Shown: positions 1 to 42,764, numbered from the stretch's first letter. The stretch: 64,000 bases of DNA from Amorphochlora amoebiformis (GCA_054601695.1 BAAHQB010000092.1:496001-560000); one strand, 5' to 3'. The notes: generated by a model from the sequence alone, not told the origin. A program made the numbers and translations.

Positions 1-20
1 TATGAATGAGCGTACTCTGC

Positions 21-68
<48 letters not shown>

Positions 69-193
69 CATATACATGCACGTATATCTACGTTGATATA
101 TGTATATAATACATACACATACATCTAGACCCATGTGCACGTATACTATAACAAAACCTACATATCGCATGCGATTTTAAACATATTACACAC

Positions 194-6047
<5,854 letters not shown>

Positions 6048-6266
6048 TGTCACTCAGGAAGTCACACAGTCTTGAGTCAACTTCGGAGTCCAAGTGGTTT
6101 TTAATTTTGTCGGCAGAAAGCTTGTGAAGTCGGCCATGGATTCGTACCGTCCCTGAAGGTCATTCTATGCCGTGACAGGATTTTAGCATGACAGCATAAG
6201 ACATATTGTACAAATGGATATGTACATGTGCGTTCTCTGAGAAATTTGATTCTTGTGTACAAAAGA
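6048..6266. promoter_or_regulatory. divergent spacer between genes A and B
   Basis: The 219 bp between the two start codons is mixed-composition sequence with no (TA)n. Both genes are transcribed away from it, so it must contain both 5-prime leaders and probably a shared promoter. I see no convincing TATA box or other named element. Confidence 0.5.
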
Positions 6267-7316
6267 ATGAACATCGAGCCGGCAAGCACTCCTCCGTCTT
6301 CTTCGGGATTCAACGGGGGTTCTGCAGCGGGAGAGGAGTTCTCCACATTTCGAGACCTGTCAAAAGATGCTGAGGACGAAGGAATGGAGGTAGGATATCC
6401 TTGACAAGGGCTCTGCTAGTGTTCTGACAATCTTTAATCAGATCGATTGGAAGGGCTGCTCTTCCCTGGCCCGACCACCTAGAACGGAGGAAAGCAGAGA
6501 GAAACAGAAGAAGAGGCGACCCAGGCCTTGGATATCAGGTATAACGCTATTTGACGGTATATTTCATCGTTTAATTGTTTGCTTTACAGATGTTCAGAGG
6601 ATGCCCAAGGTGAGACGGGTGCTCTCCATAGAGACCGAATCCGAGAGAGATGTGAAGACTCTGCCTGTGGTGTTCGTTCCCATTACACCCTCCAATCCGT
6701 TCGTAAGAACAGTTATCTCCCTTGGAAAGTATGCACTAAGGAGAGAAAGAAATTATGCACGACTGACAATTTATCAACCAGGGAGGACACTGAAAATCGT
6801 GCCGTAATAGATAAAATTTCCAAGAAGCTAGGCCTCACTTCGAGTGAGATAGTGTTAAGGTGATTTGGCTACAAGATATCTCCTGGTCATTCCCACTGAC
6901 TTTAGTCCACCTTCAGGTTTGTAAATGGAGAAGTGTTCCAGCAGATCTCAAATCTAGAGAACGCTCAAATTGGGCAGATCGTTGCTTATCAAGTTCCCCG
7001 GTTGAGAACGCGCGTCAACAAGATTGAGAGGTAGATCAGCCAATTGCCTATCCAACATGTATCTAACTCACCTCCTTGCAGATTCCTCAAAACCCTACCG
7101 AAGTCGCTCATTAAAAACTTTCAGGTTCTGAACAGGTACATCCATCTCCAACTTAAGAGTTTGTCATAATATTTTCCAAATTTCAGCATCATGTACCATC
7201 GTCCATATCGCATCATCAGAATGCTAGAGACTATTCAAGACTGTCACTCTGACACCAAACGGGTACCATACTCTGACCAGATATGCAAACAATAAATATA
7301 TTCATCTCTATATGTG

Positions 7317-7405
<89 letters not shown>

Positions 7406-7420
7406 TTATAAACATACACA

Positions 7421-7462
<42 letters not shown>

Positions 7463-7629
7463 ATATACTCACATTATACATATTAAACTCGATTAATACA
7501 CGTATAGGAGATTTGTATATGTGAGTATAATATGTACTACTATAGTAATATATTGTATGCTGGGATACGGTTGTATACCCTGAGGAGGGTGCATACATTG
7601 TATACATGTACACTATATATTATATGTTA

Positions 7630-7693
<64 letters not shown>

Positions 7694-7696
7694 AAA

Positions 7697-7755
<59 letters not shown>

Positions 7756-7777
7756 AAAACACATATATATATATACG

Positions 7778-7816
<39 letters not shown>

Positions 7817-7826
7817 TATATATATA

Positions 7827-7913
<87 letters not shown>

Positions 7914-8756
7914 TATATATTATATACCTCAATCTGTATTTCCTCTTAGATCGAGAACAGCAAGCTATGGCTCGGCAGGATATTTCATGTAGACTTCAGC
8001 CTGAAGCTTTCACGGGAATTTTGCAAGGCTCTCGATGATGTTCGAAGTTTCATTAGGGAGACGAGTTCGATCGAACAGTACTCCTTGCTTGTCGTCGCTG
8101 TGCAGCAGATGGGCAGGTGATCATAGACTCTGCTAAAAACCTTTCATTTCTGACGATGTTTATTATCAGGTGGAAATACATCACCATGCCTCAATATGTT
8201 CCTTATACGGTTGGGTTAACCACATTCCAAGAGCTCAGGTACAAGGGAAGTTTGATTTCTATATTCGTAATTGATTCATTATTCTACATTAGGGAGCAAG
8301 CACACTCGTTCGTACGTAGGGCTTTGGCATCTAAGCCTGGCTACTCTTCACTCTTCGCGACCAGATCACTTAATTTCTCGCATACTGGGTCCCGATGCTA
8401 CACAAAGGTATATCTAGTATATCCACGACGTGTGTCGTACCTCTCAAGCCCTTTTTTCTGTCAGGAAAAGCTAACATTGGACGCCAAGCTTCAACCATTT
8501 CCTGAGCCAGGCGATGACCATGTTGACCGAACCATATCAAGTAGGATCTCGATGATTCTCTGCGACCTGTCGTAGACATGCTTCATGGTCTACTTGGTCT
8601 GCAGGGATTATAGATCATGTGGCATATGCATGCGCTCGATGGAAAAAAAGTAATATCCATTATCATCTAAAGATCGAAAATGTGACAAGACTAGAAGACT
8701 CACGGAACTTCAGTCATTTGTCAAGCGTTCAAGGTTGGCAGTGCTATAATATCTAG
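6267..8756 (+). CDS. uncharacterised protein, about 424 aa (gene B)
   Basis: Complete model of 12 exons: 6267-6389, 6442-6538, 6590-6702, 6741-6859, 6917-7030, 7082-7135, 7187-7262, 7950-8116, 8170-8238, 8293-8407, 8465-8540, 8605-8756. Every junction is GT-AG and in phase; the stop is TAG at 8754-8756. The total is 1,275 nt. Introns are 38-69 nt except intron 7 (7263-7949), which is swollen by (TA)n. The N-terminus ([20 protein letters not shown]) is low-complexity and is followed by a basic patch ([10 protein letters not shown]). The remainder looks globular, for example [20 protein letters not shown] and [19 protein letters not shown]. There is no signal peptide or membrane segment. It shares a divergent promoter region with gene A and converges on gene C. 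I recognise no family, so no function is given. Confidence 0.82.
7314..7926. repeat. (TA)n-filled intron of gene B
   Basis: This is the only long intron of gene B. It is mostly (TA)n with a 130 bp unique island near 7470-7615. The other ten introns of the gene are short, so this one appears to have expanded by microsatellite growth. Confidence 0.85.
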
Positions 8757-9344
8757 TTATCTAGTATCTAGAGTGTACTCAATGATTCTATAGACTATAT
8801 AGACTCGATCCAGCTAGACTCCAAAGACTACTCTAGTACTACTAGTAGTAGTTTTTACCGATGGTCATACGACTCATACCAGAACTAGCAACTTCTAGAA
8901 CTTCTAGAACTTGCTAGTTGAATAACATGTGTACTCTAGGTACTCTATCTGTCTACTATCATATACTAGATCTAGTAGATATAGAGAGATCTAGAGATAC
9001 TCTAGATACTACTAGACTAGCTGTAGTGTAGATAATATCTAGAACGAGAATACTAGTATAATCTACACAATAATATCTAGAATATTCAGTATTAGTGACC
9101 TCTCCAAGATCTAGAAGATACTAGAGATACTCTAGACATATCCAGCCATCCTACTTACTATTAGCACTAGACTATCTAGACAATACTACTAGATACTAGC
9201 ACAGCTAGTATCTAGAGTATCGCGCGGGACGTGATCATGATAAACTAGGTAAGTAATTCCGAAGTTCTATCATATATATCGTTTAAACCAACTTAGGCAT
9301 TCTAGCCACTGACTGAGACCTAGTAGACTGAGCATAGGTGTAGC
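8757..9344. other. CTAG-rich convergent spacer between genes B and C
   Basis: The 588 bp separating the stop codons of gene B (plus) and gene C (minus) lack long (TA)n. I count about 30 CTAG tetramers by eye, many inside TCTAGA, ACTAGT, GATCTAG or CTAGATACT contexts. Random expectation for this length and composition is two to four. The segment must contain the 3-prime ends of both transcripts. Confidence 0.75.
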
Positions 9345-21214
<11,870 letters not shown>

Positions 21215-21284
21215 GATCTACATATTTGCCATATGTTTTCGTGTATGTAATATGAGAATATTTGTTGTATGGTATTCATTGTAA

Positions 21285-21324
<40 letters not shown>

Positions 21325-21346
21325 ATTTTTATATTTTATATAAATA

Positions 21347-21428
<82 letters not shown>

Positions 21429-21463
21429 TTTATATATATATAATATATATATACGGATATATA

Positions 21464-21504
<41 letters not shown>

Positions 21505-21621
21505 ATATATCATATATACGTACGGATATATATTATATATATATATATATATAAGATATATAATGTATACATACATATATATATGTACATATATATATAT
21601 ATTTATATATATATATATATA

Positions 21622-21703
<82 letters not shown>

Positions 21704-21766
21704 TTATATATATATATATATATATAATATATATATATAATTTTATATATATATATATATTTTATA

Positions 21767-21819
<53 letters not shown>

Positions 21820-22593
21820 GTACATGAAGACGAAAGCAACGTAAATTTACATGCTGTTTATGAACTGTGAAAACATGTAAAACTATCTGTACAAATATTT
21901 TGTTTTCCGTGGGGGAATATGGTGTATCCGAACCATGGCATGTAAACTGGTTGTGGAAATATGTACATGAGGTCTCTAAAAATGGCATTACGTGTACCGG
22001 TCATGAAAGTGTACACGCATGCATTCTGGTCACCATAACGTCATAAACATGATTTCATAACACCATATACATACCTCTTCGGTCAACATACATTTTCTCA
22101 CGGGTTGTAAACATCCATGTACATATTTGCACAGCAGTACATTCGGGTAGGAAACAAAGGATTGTTTTCTTGCGTGTACGCCCCGAAATTCGCCCGAAAA
22201 TTGGAAAAAAATCAGAGTCGCATTGACTCTAGTGCATTAATCACGTAAGGATGAGTTTAGAAGCGGGAAAATGTATCGCAAGGGAAGGGGAAAGATACCG
22301 ATGAAGGAGATATCGGGCGCTTCGCTGGTGGATCCCGTCTCAAAGAAAGCCGGGATTACGGGATTTTGGGAGCGCGATATTGAGATATCTTTCACATATA
22401 GCGGATGATTTTCCGTCCCACGTGTTCCGCTTTGACACGTGTCTCGTGAATTCGGATCCGCTTTCGGCTTCACCTCCAGGGCTTCTTCATTCTGTGTGCG
22501 CTATGCTATCCGTCAACTCGATATAACCGACAAACTTAGCTGCCAACAATATCGTTACAAAAAGTCCTGAAGAAAGCGTGCGCAGGGTGAATA
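21215..22593. promoter_or_regulatory. divergent spacer between genes C and D
   Basis: Contains (TA)n at about 21284-21810, a unique segment of about 400 bp at 21825-22225, and an open minus-strand frame (22237-22512). The unique segment has frequent CATG and GTAC tetramers. Promoters of both genes should lie here. I recognise no core promoter motif. Confidence 0.4.
22237..22512 (-). other. open minus-strand frame upstream of gene C, possibly an exon
   Basis: About 85 codons open on the minus strand, including EEALEVKPKADPNSRDTCQS, with no ATG at the left edge. A phase-0 donor (GTAATC after SQNP) would splice correctly to the ATCATG at 21217. It could therefore be a 5-prime exon of gene C, in which case the ATG at 21214 is internal. 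It could equally be chance in the promoter region. Confidence 0.3.
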
Positions 22594-32909
<10,316 letters not shown>

Positions 32910-33484
32910 TTTATCATAGAATTAAGTCTCGATAGCGAGGTTTAAAGAAAGGAAAAGAAAGAAAATAAGCCGTGTCGGCACTAGCTAGCTAGTACAGAGT
33001 AGTAAGTGAATCTTTGAGATCATCTATGAAGCTCAATGAGTTACACTTACTAGCTAGTACCAGTGCATAAGTACATTCTACTAGTTCTAGCACTATTTCA
33101 TCATTAACGACTATAAATGATTTTCTAGATTCCAGATAATTACATCAATAGCAGGTGGATGATCCTGAGACTAGTGCTACGTAGTCTAGGTAGAGTCTAG
33201 AGAATATTGAGATGATTATCTTGATTATGCAGCCTCCATTAACTCTACTAGCTCTAGTAACTAACGATAGATTTTAATTCACTCTAGTTACTAGCTAGAC
33301 TAGTCTAGTAGTACCTAGGTACTATACCTGAGTATTTTGAACAAATGATTATTAATGTTTCTAGGTTTATAGTATTAATTCCAAGATTAATCTAGTTAAT
33401 CCTGCACTGCACTAGTTCTGGAGTAACTACAACGACAGTTGCAAGTTTCCAACTAAACATGGGCTTCTCCAACTAATCCAACTT
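32910..33484. other. CTAG-rich convergent spacer between genes D and E
   Basis: The 575 bp between the stop of gene D (plus) and gene E (minus) have no long (TA)n. I count about 23 CTAG tetramers by eye, often clustered as ACTAGCTAGCTAGT or TTACTAGCTAGACTAGTCTA. Length, position and composition match the other convergent spacer at 8757-9344, but I see no extended sequence alignment between them. Confidence 0.75.
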
Positions 33485-33638
33485 CTACGGCGACTGCGTT
33501 TTTACGTCATCATGAGAAATGACGACAGCGTCTACGGTTGGAGAAACTATCCCTATCGGAGAAACCTGCGCGATTGCGACCTACGAAGTAGATATTATGT
33601 TTAGTACATTTATACATACTACGTGTATAACATGTTTG

Positions 33639-33673
<35 letters not shown>

Positions 33674-33764
33674 CACACACACACATATATATATATATAT
33701 ATTACGTACGTGTATATATGTATATATATATAATATAGCTACACACACATATATATATATATAT

Positions 33765-33808
<44 letters not shown>

Positions 33809-34187
33809 GTCATACCGGTGAAATGACTTCCCCATACACAACAAACCCAGCTTCATGAATTTTCGGTGGGGTCGGCTCCAAAGACTCCTTCTTCTCAAAC
33901 GCATCTTCAATCGCCTTTTTCTCTGCCTATCGAGATGTACAGATGAAAAGATCAATGTACATTGTATGTGTAGTATATATACAAATATGTATATAAATTT
34001 ATTTAGATAAATATATATATATATATATTTCTAGATATATATATATATATATATTTATACACATTTATATAAATATATGTATTTATGCATAAAATATAAA
34101 TACATACATATATATATATATGTATATATTTGTGTTTACATTTAGATATATAAAAACATAAATATATAATATGCATATAAACATACG

Positions 34188-34218
<31 letters not shown>

Positions 34219-34630
34219 CATATGTATATATAATATATACATATGTATACATATTTATATACATATATATTCCGATGCTAACATGTGAAATATTACTACT
34301 CTAATTTACGTTTCAGGACCTCTGCGGTGTTGGCCTTTGACTCGATCTGTGCGACGTTCGAGGACATGAATTTGGAAACCCAGCTTTGCTTATTCTTTGT
34401 CATTGTGGCCTAAATATGCGTATATTATAATATCTCCACACATACGTACATCTCGTACATCTTTATATATATATTTACATATATATATATGTTTGTATCT
34501 TTCTATCGAATATATATATATATATATATACCATCTTCTTCTCTTTTTCAATCTTAGCCGTCTCTAGTTTCTTCTCCTTCTCCAGCAACTTTTTTTCCTT
34601 CAGCTCTTGCATCTGTCCCGAAATAATATA

Positions 34631-34689
<59 letters not shown>

Positions 34690-34791
34690 AAAAATATATT
34701 TGATCTTCTTTCTCTGGAGTCTTATATTCTTTCATTCCTCCTGCTCTCTGATTATTTCCTCCTCTCTCATCCACCCAAACCCCCCATATAC

Positions 34792-34826
<35 letters not shown>

Positions 34827-34873
34827 TATATATTTATATGTATTCTTTTTTAATATTCATAGATAGATAATAT

Positions 34874-34921
<48 letters not shown>

Positions 34922-35161
34922 TATATATATTATATATACATATATAAATATAAATACAAAATATATACATAGTTACATCTATTATGTATACATCAATACA
35001 TATACATGTATACATACATTCATACATATACATACATCTACATTAGTATCTAGAATATTGACCATACCTTCCTGAGATACTCCTTCTCCCACTGGACCAG
35101 GTCCGCATCCAGTTTCTCCTCCAAGCTTACTAATTCGCTTACCATCGTGCGCTCCTTCGCC

Positions 35162-35206
<45 letters not shown>

Positions 35207-35338
35207 ATCTATATCTATATGTATTAGTACTCGTAGTTGCGAATCGAAGTTCTTTGGACTCTGATATCCGTTTTACATCACGTGTATATTTTTATATTTT
35301 TACATATATATATATATATATATATGTAATATATATAT

Positions 35339-35374
<36 letters not shown>

Positions 35375-35510
35375 GTAGATAATCTACGTACACATATTGT
35401 CTCTTCTCGAGTAGATTGTGATTTCTTGTTTGCAGCATGTAGGCAAGGCCCAATATATGTGGCGTGCTAAACAACTTCGTACATAGATATACATCTATAT
35501 ATATTTATAT

Positions 35511-35569
<59 letters not shown>

Positions 35570-35838
35570 TAGTATACAAACATATACATACAGAGAGAGA
35601 GAAAGAAGAGGTATATACTCGTTGTTCCGAATCAAACTTATCGGCCTCAGATATCCACTTTGATGATTCCGTCTCGACCCAGCTAAGAAACCTGCCGAAA
35701 TTATCCAGACATTTTTTTAGACATAAACACCTAAGGTACAGTTGTGTTTTCGGAGAATCTGATTAATATGTCTTGCTGTATGTCTTGTGCAGTATGTCCT
35801 ATGTACTACTTAGCTAGTGTTAAGGTGGTGCCCCACCC

Positions 35839-35873
<35 letters not shown>

Positions 35874-36020
35874 TATGTATTTACATTTCTCGTATACATA
35901 TACATACATATATATATATTTCATATGATATAAATTTTTATGAATACATATAATTGTTGTTGCAGTGTGTTTTCTTGACATATATACATCCATATGTACA
36001 TATATTTAAAAAATACACAG

Positions 36021-36090
<70 letters not shown>

Positions 36091-36097
36091 CTATGAC

Positions 36098-36160
<63 letters not shown>

Positions 36161-36256
36161 CTCACACAGACACTATTATACCATACCACATACATAGGAA
36201 AAGACACACAATATACATATAGGTATATTTGTATATATCTATATATATATATATAA

Positions 36257-36302
<46 letters not shown>

Positions 36303-36655
36303 TCACACGGACACATTAAAAACCACATACATAGAAAAAAACCCACAGTATAATATATAAGCCTACTTGTTATCAATTGAGCGGATCTTATCTTCCTTTT
36401 CTTGCTCTCTCTTCTTAGCCTGCGCCTCGAGATCCCTCTGCTTTTTCAGCTTTTCTTCTTCTATCTTTATCAGGGCTTGGGCTTCGGCCCTGATGTTTAT
36501 GTATGTGTATGTATATATATGTAATGTATGTATATGTATGTATGTATATATATATGTATATATATAATATTATATAGTTAGCTGAATCAGGGCTTGAAAT
36601 TTGATCCTGATAAAGGTATGCATACACACACACCCACACACATACACACACAAAA

Positions 36656-36702
<47 letters not shown>

Positions 36703-36784
36703 GCTTCTTTATCTTCATCAGGGCTTCAGTTTTGGCTCTGATAAAGAAATAAATGTACTTATATATACATACATACATACAGAC

Positions 36785-36823
<39 letters not shown>

Positions 36824-36935
36824 CAGGGCTTGAACACTATATGTATACTTTCGCACAATTATAGGTAACACACCATTACACCAACGCAACATACTAGAAC
36901 GTATCCATTCGCATCATAAGACACTCACATAAACA

Positions 36936-36977
<42 letters not shown>

Positions 36978-37361
36978 GCATTCGCTCACATATAGATAAT
37001 AAACCTACCAGAAGGAATCCATATACATCATAACGTCATTGCAGATCATGGCGGCCACCATCTGAAATTCACGTAATGCTAAATTCTCATAGACCTTGAA
37101 CTATCATTCGGTTCTCATTAAGGCTGTTTAGAGGGTATATGGGTTCTCTTTCTACACACACAAACATATATATATATATATATGTATGTATGTATGTATG
37201 AATATAAAATATAGTGTATATACCTCCGGGGACATTAAGGTTCTTGGGTCTGTGAACGTTGTTGAATGTGTGGTATGGTCCATGAAGTATATCTTGAAAA
37301 TATCGTTGATATATATATATATATATATGTATATGTACATATATATATATATTTATATATA

Positions 37362-37402
<41 letters not shown>

Positions 37403-37419
37403 TTAACACATATAAAAAA

Positions 37420-37458
<39 letters not shown>

Positions 37459-37686
37459 TACGTACATTAAATACATAACATAACACAGGCAAAACAGGCA
37501 TATATATACATATATGTATATATATATATATATATATACGTACATATATATATATTTATATTATGATTACATACTCGTATCATATATGTATGTATACACA
37601 TAAACATTATCATTACCTTTCCTCGAGGTGTCAGATGCTGGCTGAATGATTGGGGAATTCCCCTGGTATGCATATATATATATATG

Positions 37687-37752
<66 letters not shown>

Positions 37753-38376
37753 AAATCATACATTTCAAAAGTAACGCACGAATTCACTAGGCCGAAGAGC
37801 GTACATTTACATATATATATATATATATTGTTTGTATAAATAAGTAGATACGAATAAATGGATACAATGTGCACATGTAAATACATACGTATATGTAAGC
37901 ATACACATTTCCCGTATATGTAAACATACACACCTACCTTGGATCGATGTGAGTAGACAGAATATGCTGATACATAAACTTCTTTCGATATCCCCCTCGC
38001 CCTGCGACATGCATAGAAATATATATACGGGTAAACATAAATGATTTGTATCTGCTTGCATACATACGTACATACAAGTTTCGCAGTCTCTTTAGAAGTG
38101 AGTGTGTTTTCTTGTTTGTAGTATGCATGGTATGCTGTGCACGACATTTGAGTCGTATTAGATCACTTCGGTTTGTGAATTTCCTTTTGTATGTGACATA
38201 TTTGAGGTGTGGTATATACATAAATACATACAGATATATACATACATTTATTGTACACACGCGCAGACACGCATACACACGCACAGACACACATACACAC
38301 AATTCTCTATATATATATATAATTACATATATATTATAATATACATATATATATATATATATTTATACATATACAA

Positions 38377-38448
<72 letters not shown>

Positions 38449-38734
38449 TATATATATATATACCTGTCCTCTCGAGAACCATCTTCCAATTCTTAGGCAT
38501 ACCCCTAGGATCACATTTTGTGGTACCGCCTACACAGAGGTAAGCATATATATATATATATATATATATAAATATATATATTGTACATATAGGGAGAGGA
38601 GAGGGAGAGAGACACAGCGAGGTGGAGAGAGTGATAAAGGGTACATACACAACTATACATATAATATATGTGTGTATATATATATATATAATATACATAT
38701 ATTATATATATATATATATATGTATATATATTTG

Positions 38735-38788
<54 letters not shown>

Positions 38789-39042
38789 TATTTATATTAT
38801 ATAGATTTTAAATATTGCGCATGTCTATATAATTATATACATCTATTATACATATATATATATATGTATTTATATTATATGATTTTATACATATATTATA
38901 CATATATTATACAAATATGTATGTATATATATAAATATATACACGCATATACCATATATATATATATATGTACAACGCCTCTCATATACATAAGTTTTTA
39001 TACAGATATACATATATACCTGTACCATATATACATATACAT

Positions 39043-39083
<41 letters not shown>

Positions 39084-39215
39084 GCAAGAAGGGAGCAACT
39101 ATACACACACACACACACAAATACACACACACACACACACACACACTCATATATAGATATCTAGATTTATAATTATATGAATATAATTTAATATGTACAT
39201 ACATACATATAAATG

Positions 39216-39255
<40 letters not shown>

Positions 39256-39630
39256 CGTCTCCTTCTGGTACCAGTACAACTCCCCGCTGCTCGAGAGACA
39301 TTGAGACCACCCTTAAAAACACCACAAAACCGAAAAAATTAACACGAAAAAAAAAAAAATGAAAAATGCAGAAATCGGAAATACTACATCGATCTCTCAT
39401 ATTTCTCTTTCTATCTCTGTTCTTCTTCTCTCTTCGTCTTGTATCTCTATGCCACTCTGCTCTCTTTTTATTTTCTCTAATCTGCGTTTCCCTCATCCTA
39501 AGTTTAAAACTATACCTGGAGGCAATCCCCTTGGGTCTTGGTAGGTAGACTGTTTAGTAGGCCTGTACATGAACCGGACATACCTGTTTGTGAACATGTT
39601 ATATATACATATACATATACATGTGCATAC

Positions 39631-39667
<37 letters not shown>

Positions 39668-40106
39668 TATATATATTCTCATGTATGCGTATGTAAATAA
39701 TGTGAATATAAAATATATACGTATACAAACGGTATTATGCACACGCGCACTTTCCAGATCCTTCGTAACGCAGGCTCCAGAATCGGGGAAGGGGAATCAT
39801 ATCATCCTCTGATGTTATTTAATAGCAAACGTGAATATATGCATAATTAGATATGTATATACATATACATATATATATATATATGATATATGTATATATA
39901 TATATATATAATATATATATGTATATATTATATTATATATATTATATATATATATATATATGTGTATATATATATATGTATATATATATAATATTGCCTG
40001 GACGCTGACGACGGGCTCTTGGCTCGAACGCCCACTTGTCCTCCTATTACACACGCACATATATATACATATATACCTATATAATATAATATAATATAAT
40101 ATAATA

Positions 40107-40142
<36 letters not shown>

Positions 40143-40736
40143 GGTATACCTATAAATATTTGTATGTAAATTTATACGTGTATACATTTATCTGTATGCT
40201 AAATAATTACATCTATACCCATTTATAAATGCACACATTGTTGTTGCTGCCTCTTCTTTAGTGGAAGTGTGGTATAAATACATTCATACACATACTTATA
40301 TACAATATACATATATATATATATATGCATATACATATATTTATATATATATATATCTCACATAAATTATACATTCATTATAATATTATAAGCACACAGA
40401 CACACAGACAAACACACACACACACAAATATGTATTATATGTATATACATATATTTATATATATATATGCATGCTTGCAAGTCTGACATGGAATATCACC
40501 TCTACCGATTTGAGATCCTGATTAGATATCTTAGATGCGTCGTACAGCTTGGCTTTCTTCTCCTCATCCGCCCCCCTTTTGCCCCATGAACTCTGGATAT
40601 TGCATTGATTTATCGAAATATTTACGTCAATGTAATATCCCAATGTTTGGAGATGCACACACATACACTTACATGTATTTATTTATGTATATATAGATAT
40701 TACATATGTGTATATATTTGTGTGTATATAATATGT

Positions 40737-40793
<57 letters not shown>

Positions 40794-41923
40794 CAAATAA
40801 TATATATGTAAATAATATATGTAATATATATGTAAATAATATATGTATATGTATCAACATATATATATATATATATTATATATATATATATATATGCATA
40901 TACATGTATATATATATATATATATATTGATACATATACTACGCACACATGTATATATATATATTATATACACATATATATTATATATATATATTATATG
41001 TATATATATATATACATTATATATACATATATATTTATGATTACCATCTTAGCATCTTCTTTAATTACACCCCCTGGTGGCGGAGGGAAAAAGGTGTGGA
41101 GAGCCCCGGTGTAGAGCCTATTACATGCAGTTGAAATTGAGATATTCTATTTTTCCATTGTACACAAAATCAATATCACATAATAATATACAATCCCTAT
41201 TCCAATGAGAATCTCTTTTGAGTAAATATTTCATATCCCTCCAATATTCCCAATCCACGTACACGCCCTTGTCCGTGTGTAGAGCCTTCTTGTCCAGAAT
41301 CTGGTGAAAGCGAGGCCCGTTGGTCACCTGAGAATGAATAAAACACCTCCGGTTCTCATCTAGAATATTTCAGATCCATCTGTCAACATTTTTTCGATTT
41401 AGGCTCTATCTCTTGTCCTCTCTAGTTCATGAATATTACACTATATATATATATATATATATTTAGCTTGTCAAATTTTCATTCTTTCGGCTTTTGGATA
41501 GGTATGTAAGTTTATTGATATTAGACCTTAGCGTACATATCCAGGCTTCCGCACTTTTGCATGGTACCGGTGGTCATGTACAAGGGAACCTGCAAAACGC
41601 TTAAATTTTACAACTCATCTGCATTTCTACACCCTTAAGGAAGATAAAACTGAATCTAAAGCCGGAGACACCTATTCTCTAGAGGCTCTCTATTTTACTT
41701 CCCCTTTTCATGAACCATTACCTGGACCCTCCTTGTCTTGGCGTCTGGAGACGCAAAATCTAGAAACGAACCCTCTGCCACAAGAAATGGAACGAATTTG
41801 CCTTGCACTGTTATGAATATCCACTCAAATGTGTATGTGTGTAAATACATAAACATATATATCTATATCTATATATACATTTGTATATATATATATGTGC
41901 ATGCATGTGCATGTGCATGTATA

Positions 41924-41960
<37 letters not shown>

Positions 41961-42764
41961 TTATTTATAAATATATGTGTGTTTATAAATAAAATAAAAT
42001 TTACTGCAATGTGTTTGTCAGACAATATGTATATGTAGACATATATATATATATGTATATATATATATACATATATATGTATATACACATATATATTTAG
42101 ATACATTTAAATATATTATACATGTGTTTTTAATTAGTTGAGGTGAAGAGGGAGGAATGATAGTGTTTGGCTTTGGAAGGCAAATAGTACTAGGGTTTAA
42201 TAGAAATCTTGAACGATAAGGTAAGATCTTACATACGAAATTGACACGCCATATAAACTTGTAGTCCAAAAGATCGTTCACCTATATCCAGATTCGGTAT
42301 TGATTACATGGGATAGCTGACACTCGCACAGCATAATTGATCACCTCGATATTGATTTTCATTGGGCGTGACTTTTTCCATTCCGGATCCTCTACGCTGG
42401 CCGGCAGCAATTTTGTCTGTATCACCTCCCCCGGCCTGGCTGTCATGGTCATTTGAACGCATACCTGGGAATGGTTTCATATTAAAACAATGGCTTGTTG
42501 TCGTCAAAGCTCAGGCTGCTCCGTTTTGGGGGATCACGACTGGTGGAGTGTGTGACGCAGGCTAGGGCACCTGAGCCCCAGGGGTGGTGTTTGGGACCCA
42601 GCCAGGCAGGCTGATGTCGAGAAAATCGATCTTTAGCTTTCTGATATATATATTATATATATATATATATATAATATACAACTATATATATTTATAAACA
42701 TATACATATATAAAACATCTATACATATATATAAATATGTATATATATGTATATGTACACACAT

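Noticed and set aside
33463-33548. Imperfect inverted repeat CTTCTCCAAC / GTTGGAGAA as a miniature transposon
   Set aside because: It overlaps the last exon of gene E, the arms are only about 10 bp and no target duplication is visible.
34684-34780. Possible extra gene E exon (charged, minus strand)
   Set aside because: No frame is bounded by a convincing acceptor and donor, and the flanking exons already join in phase.
36001-36310. Regularly spaced repeats resembling a CRISPR-like array
   Set aside because: They are alternating (TA)n and (CA)n with no conserved repeat and unique spacers, in a eukaryotic intron.
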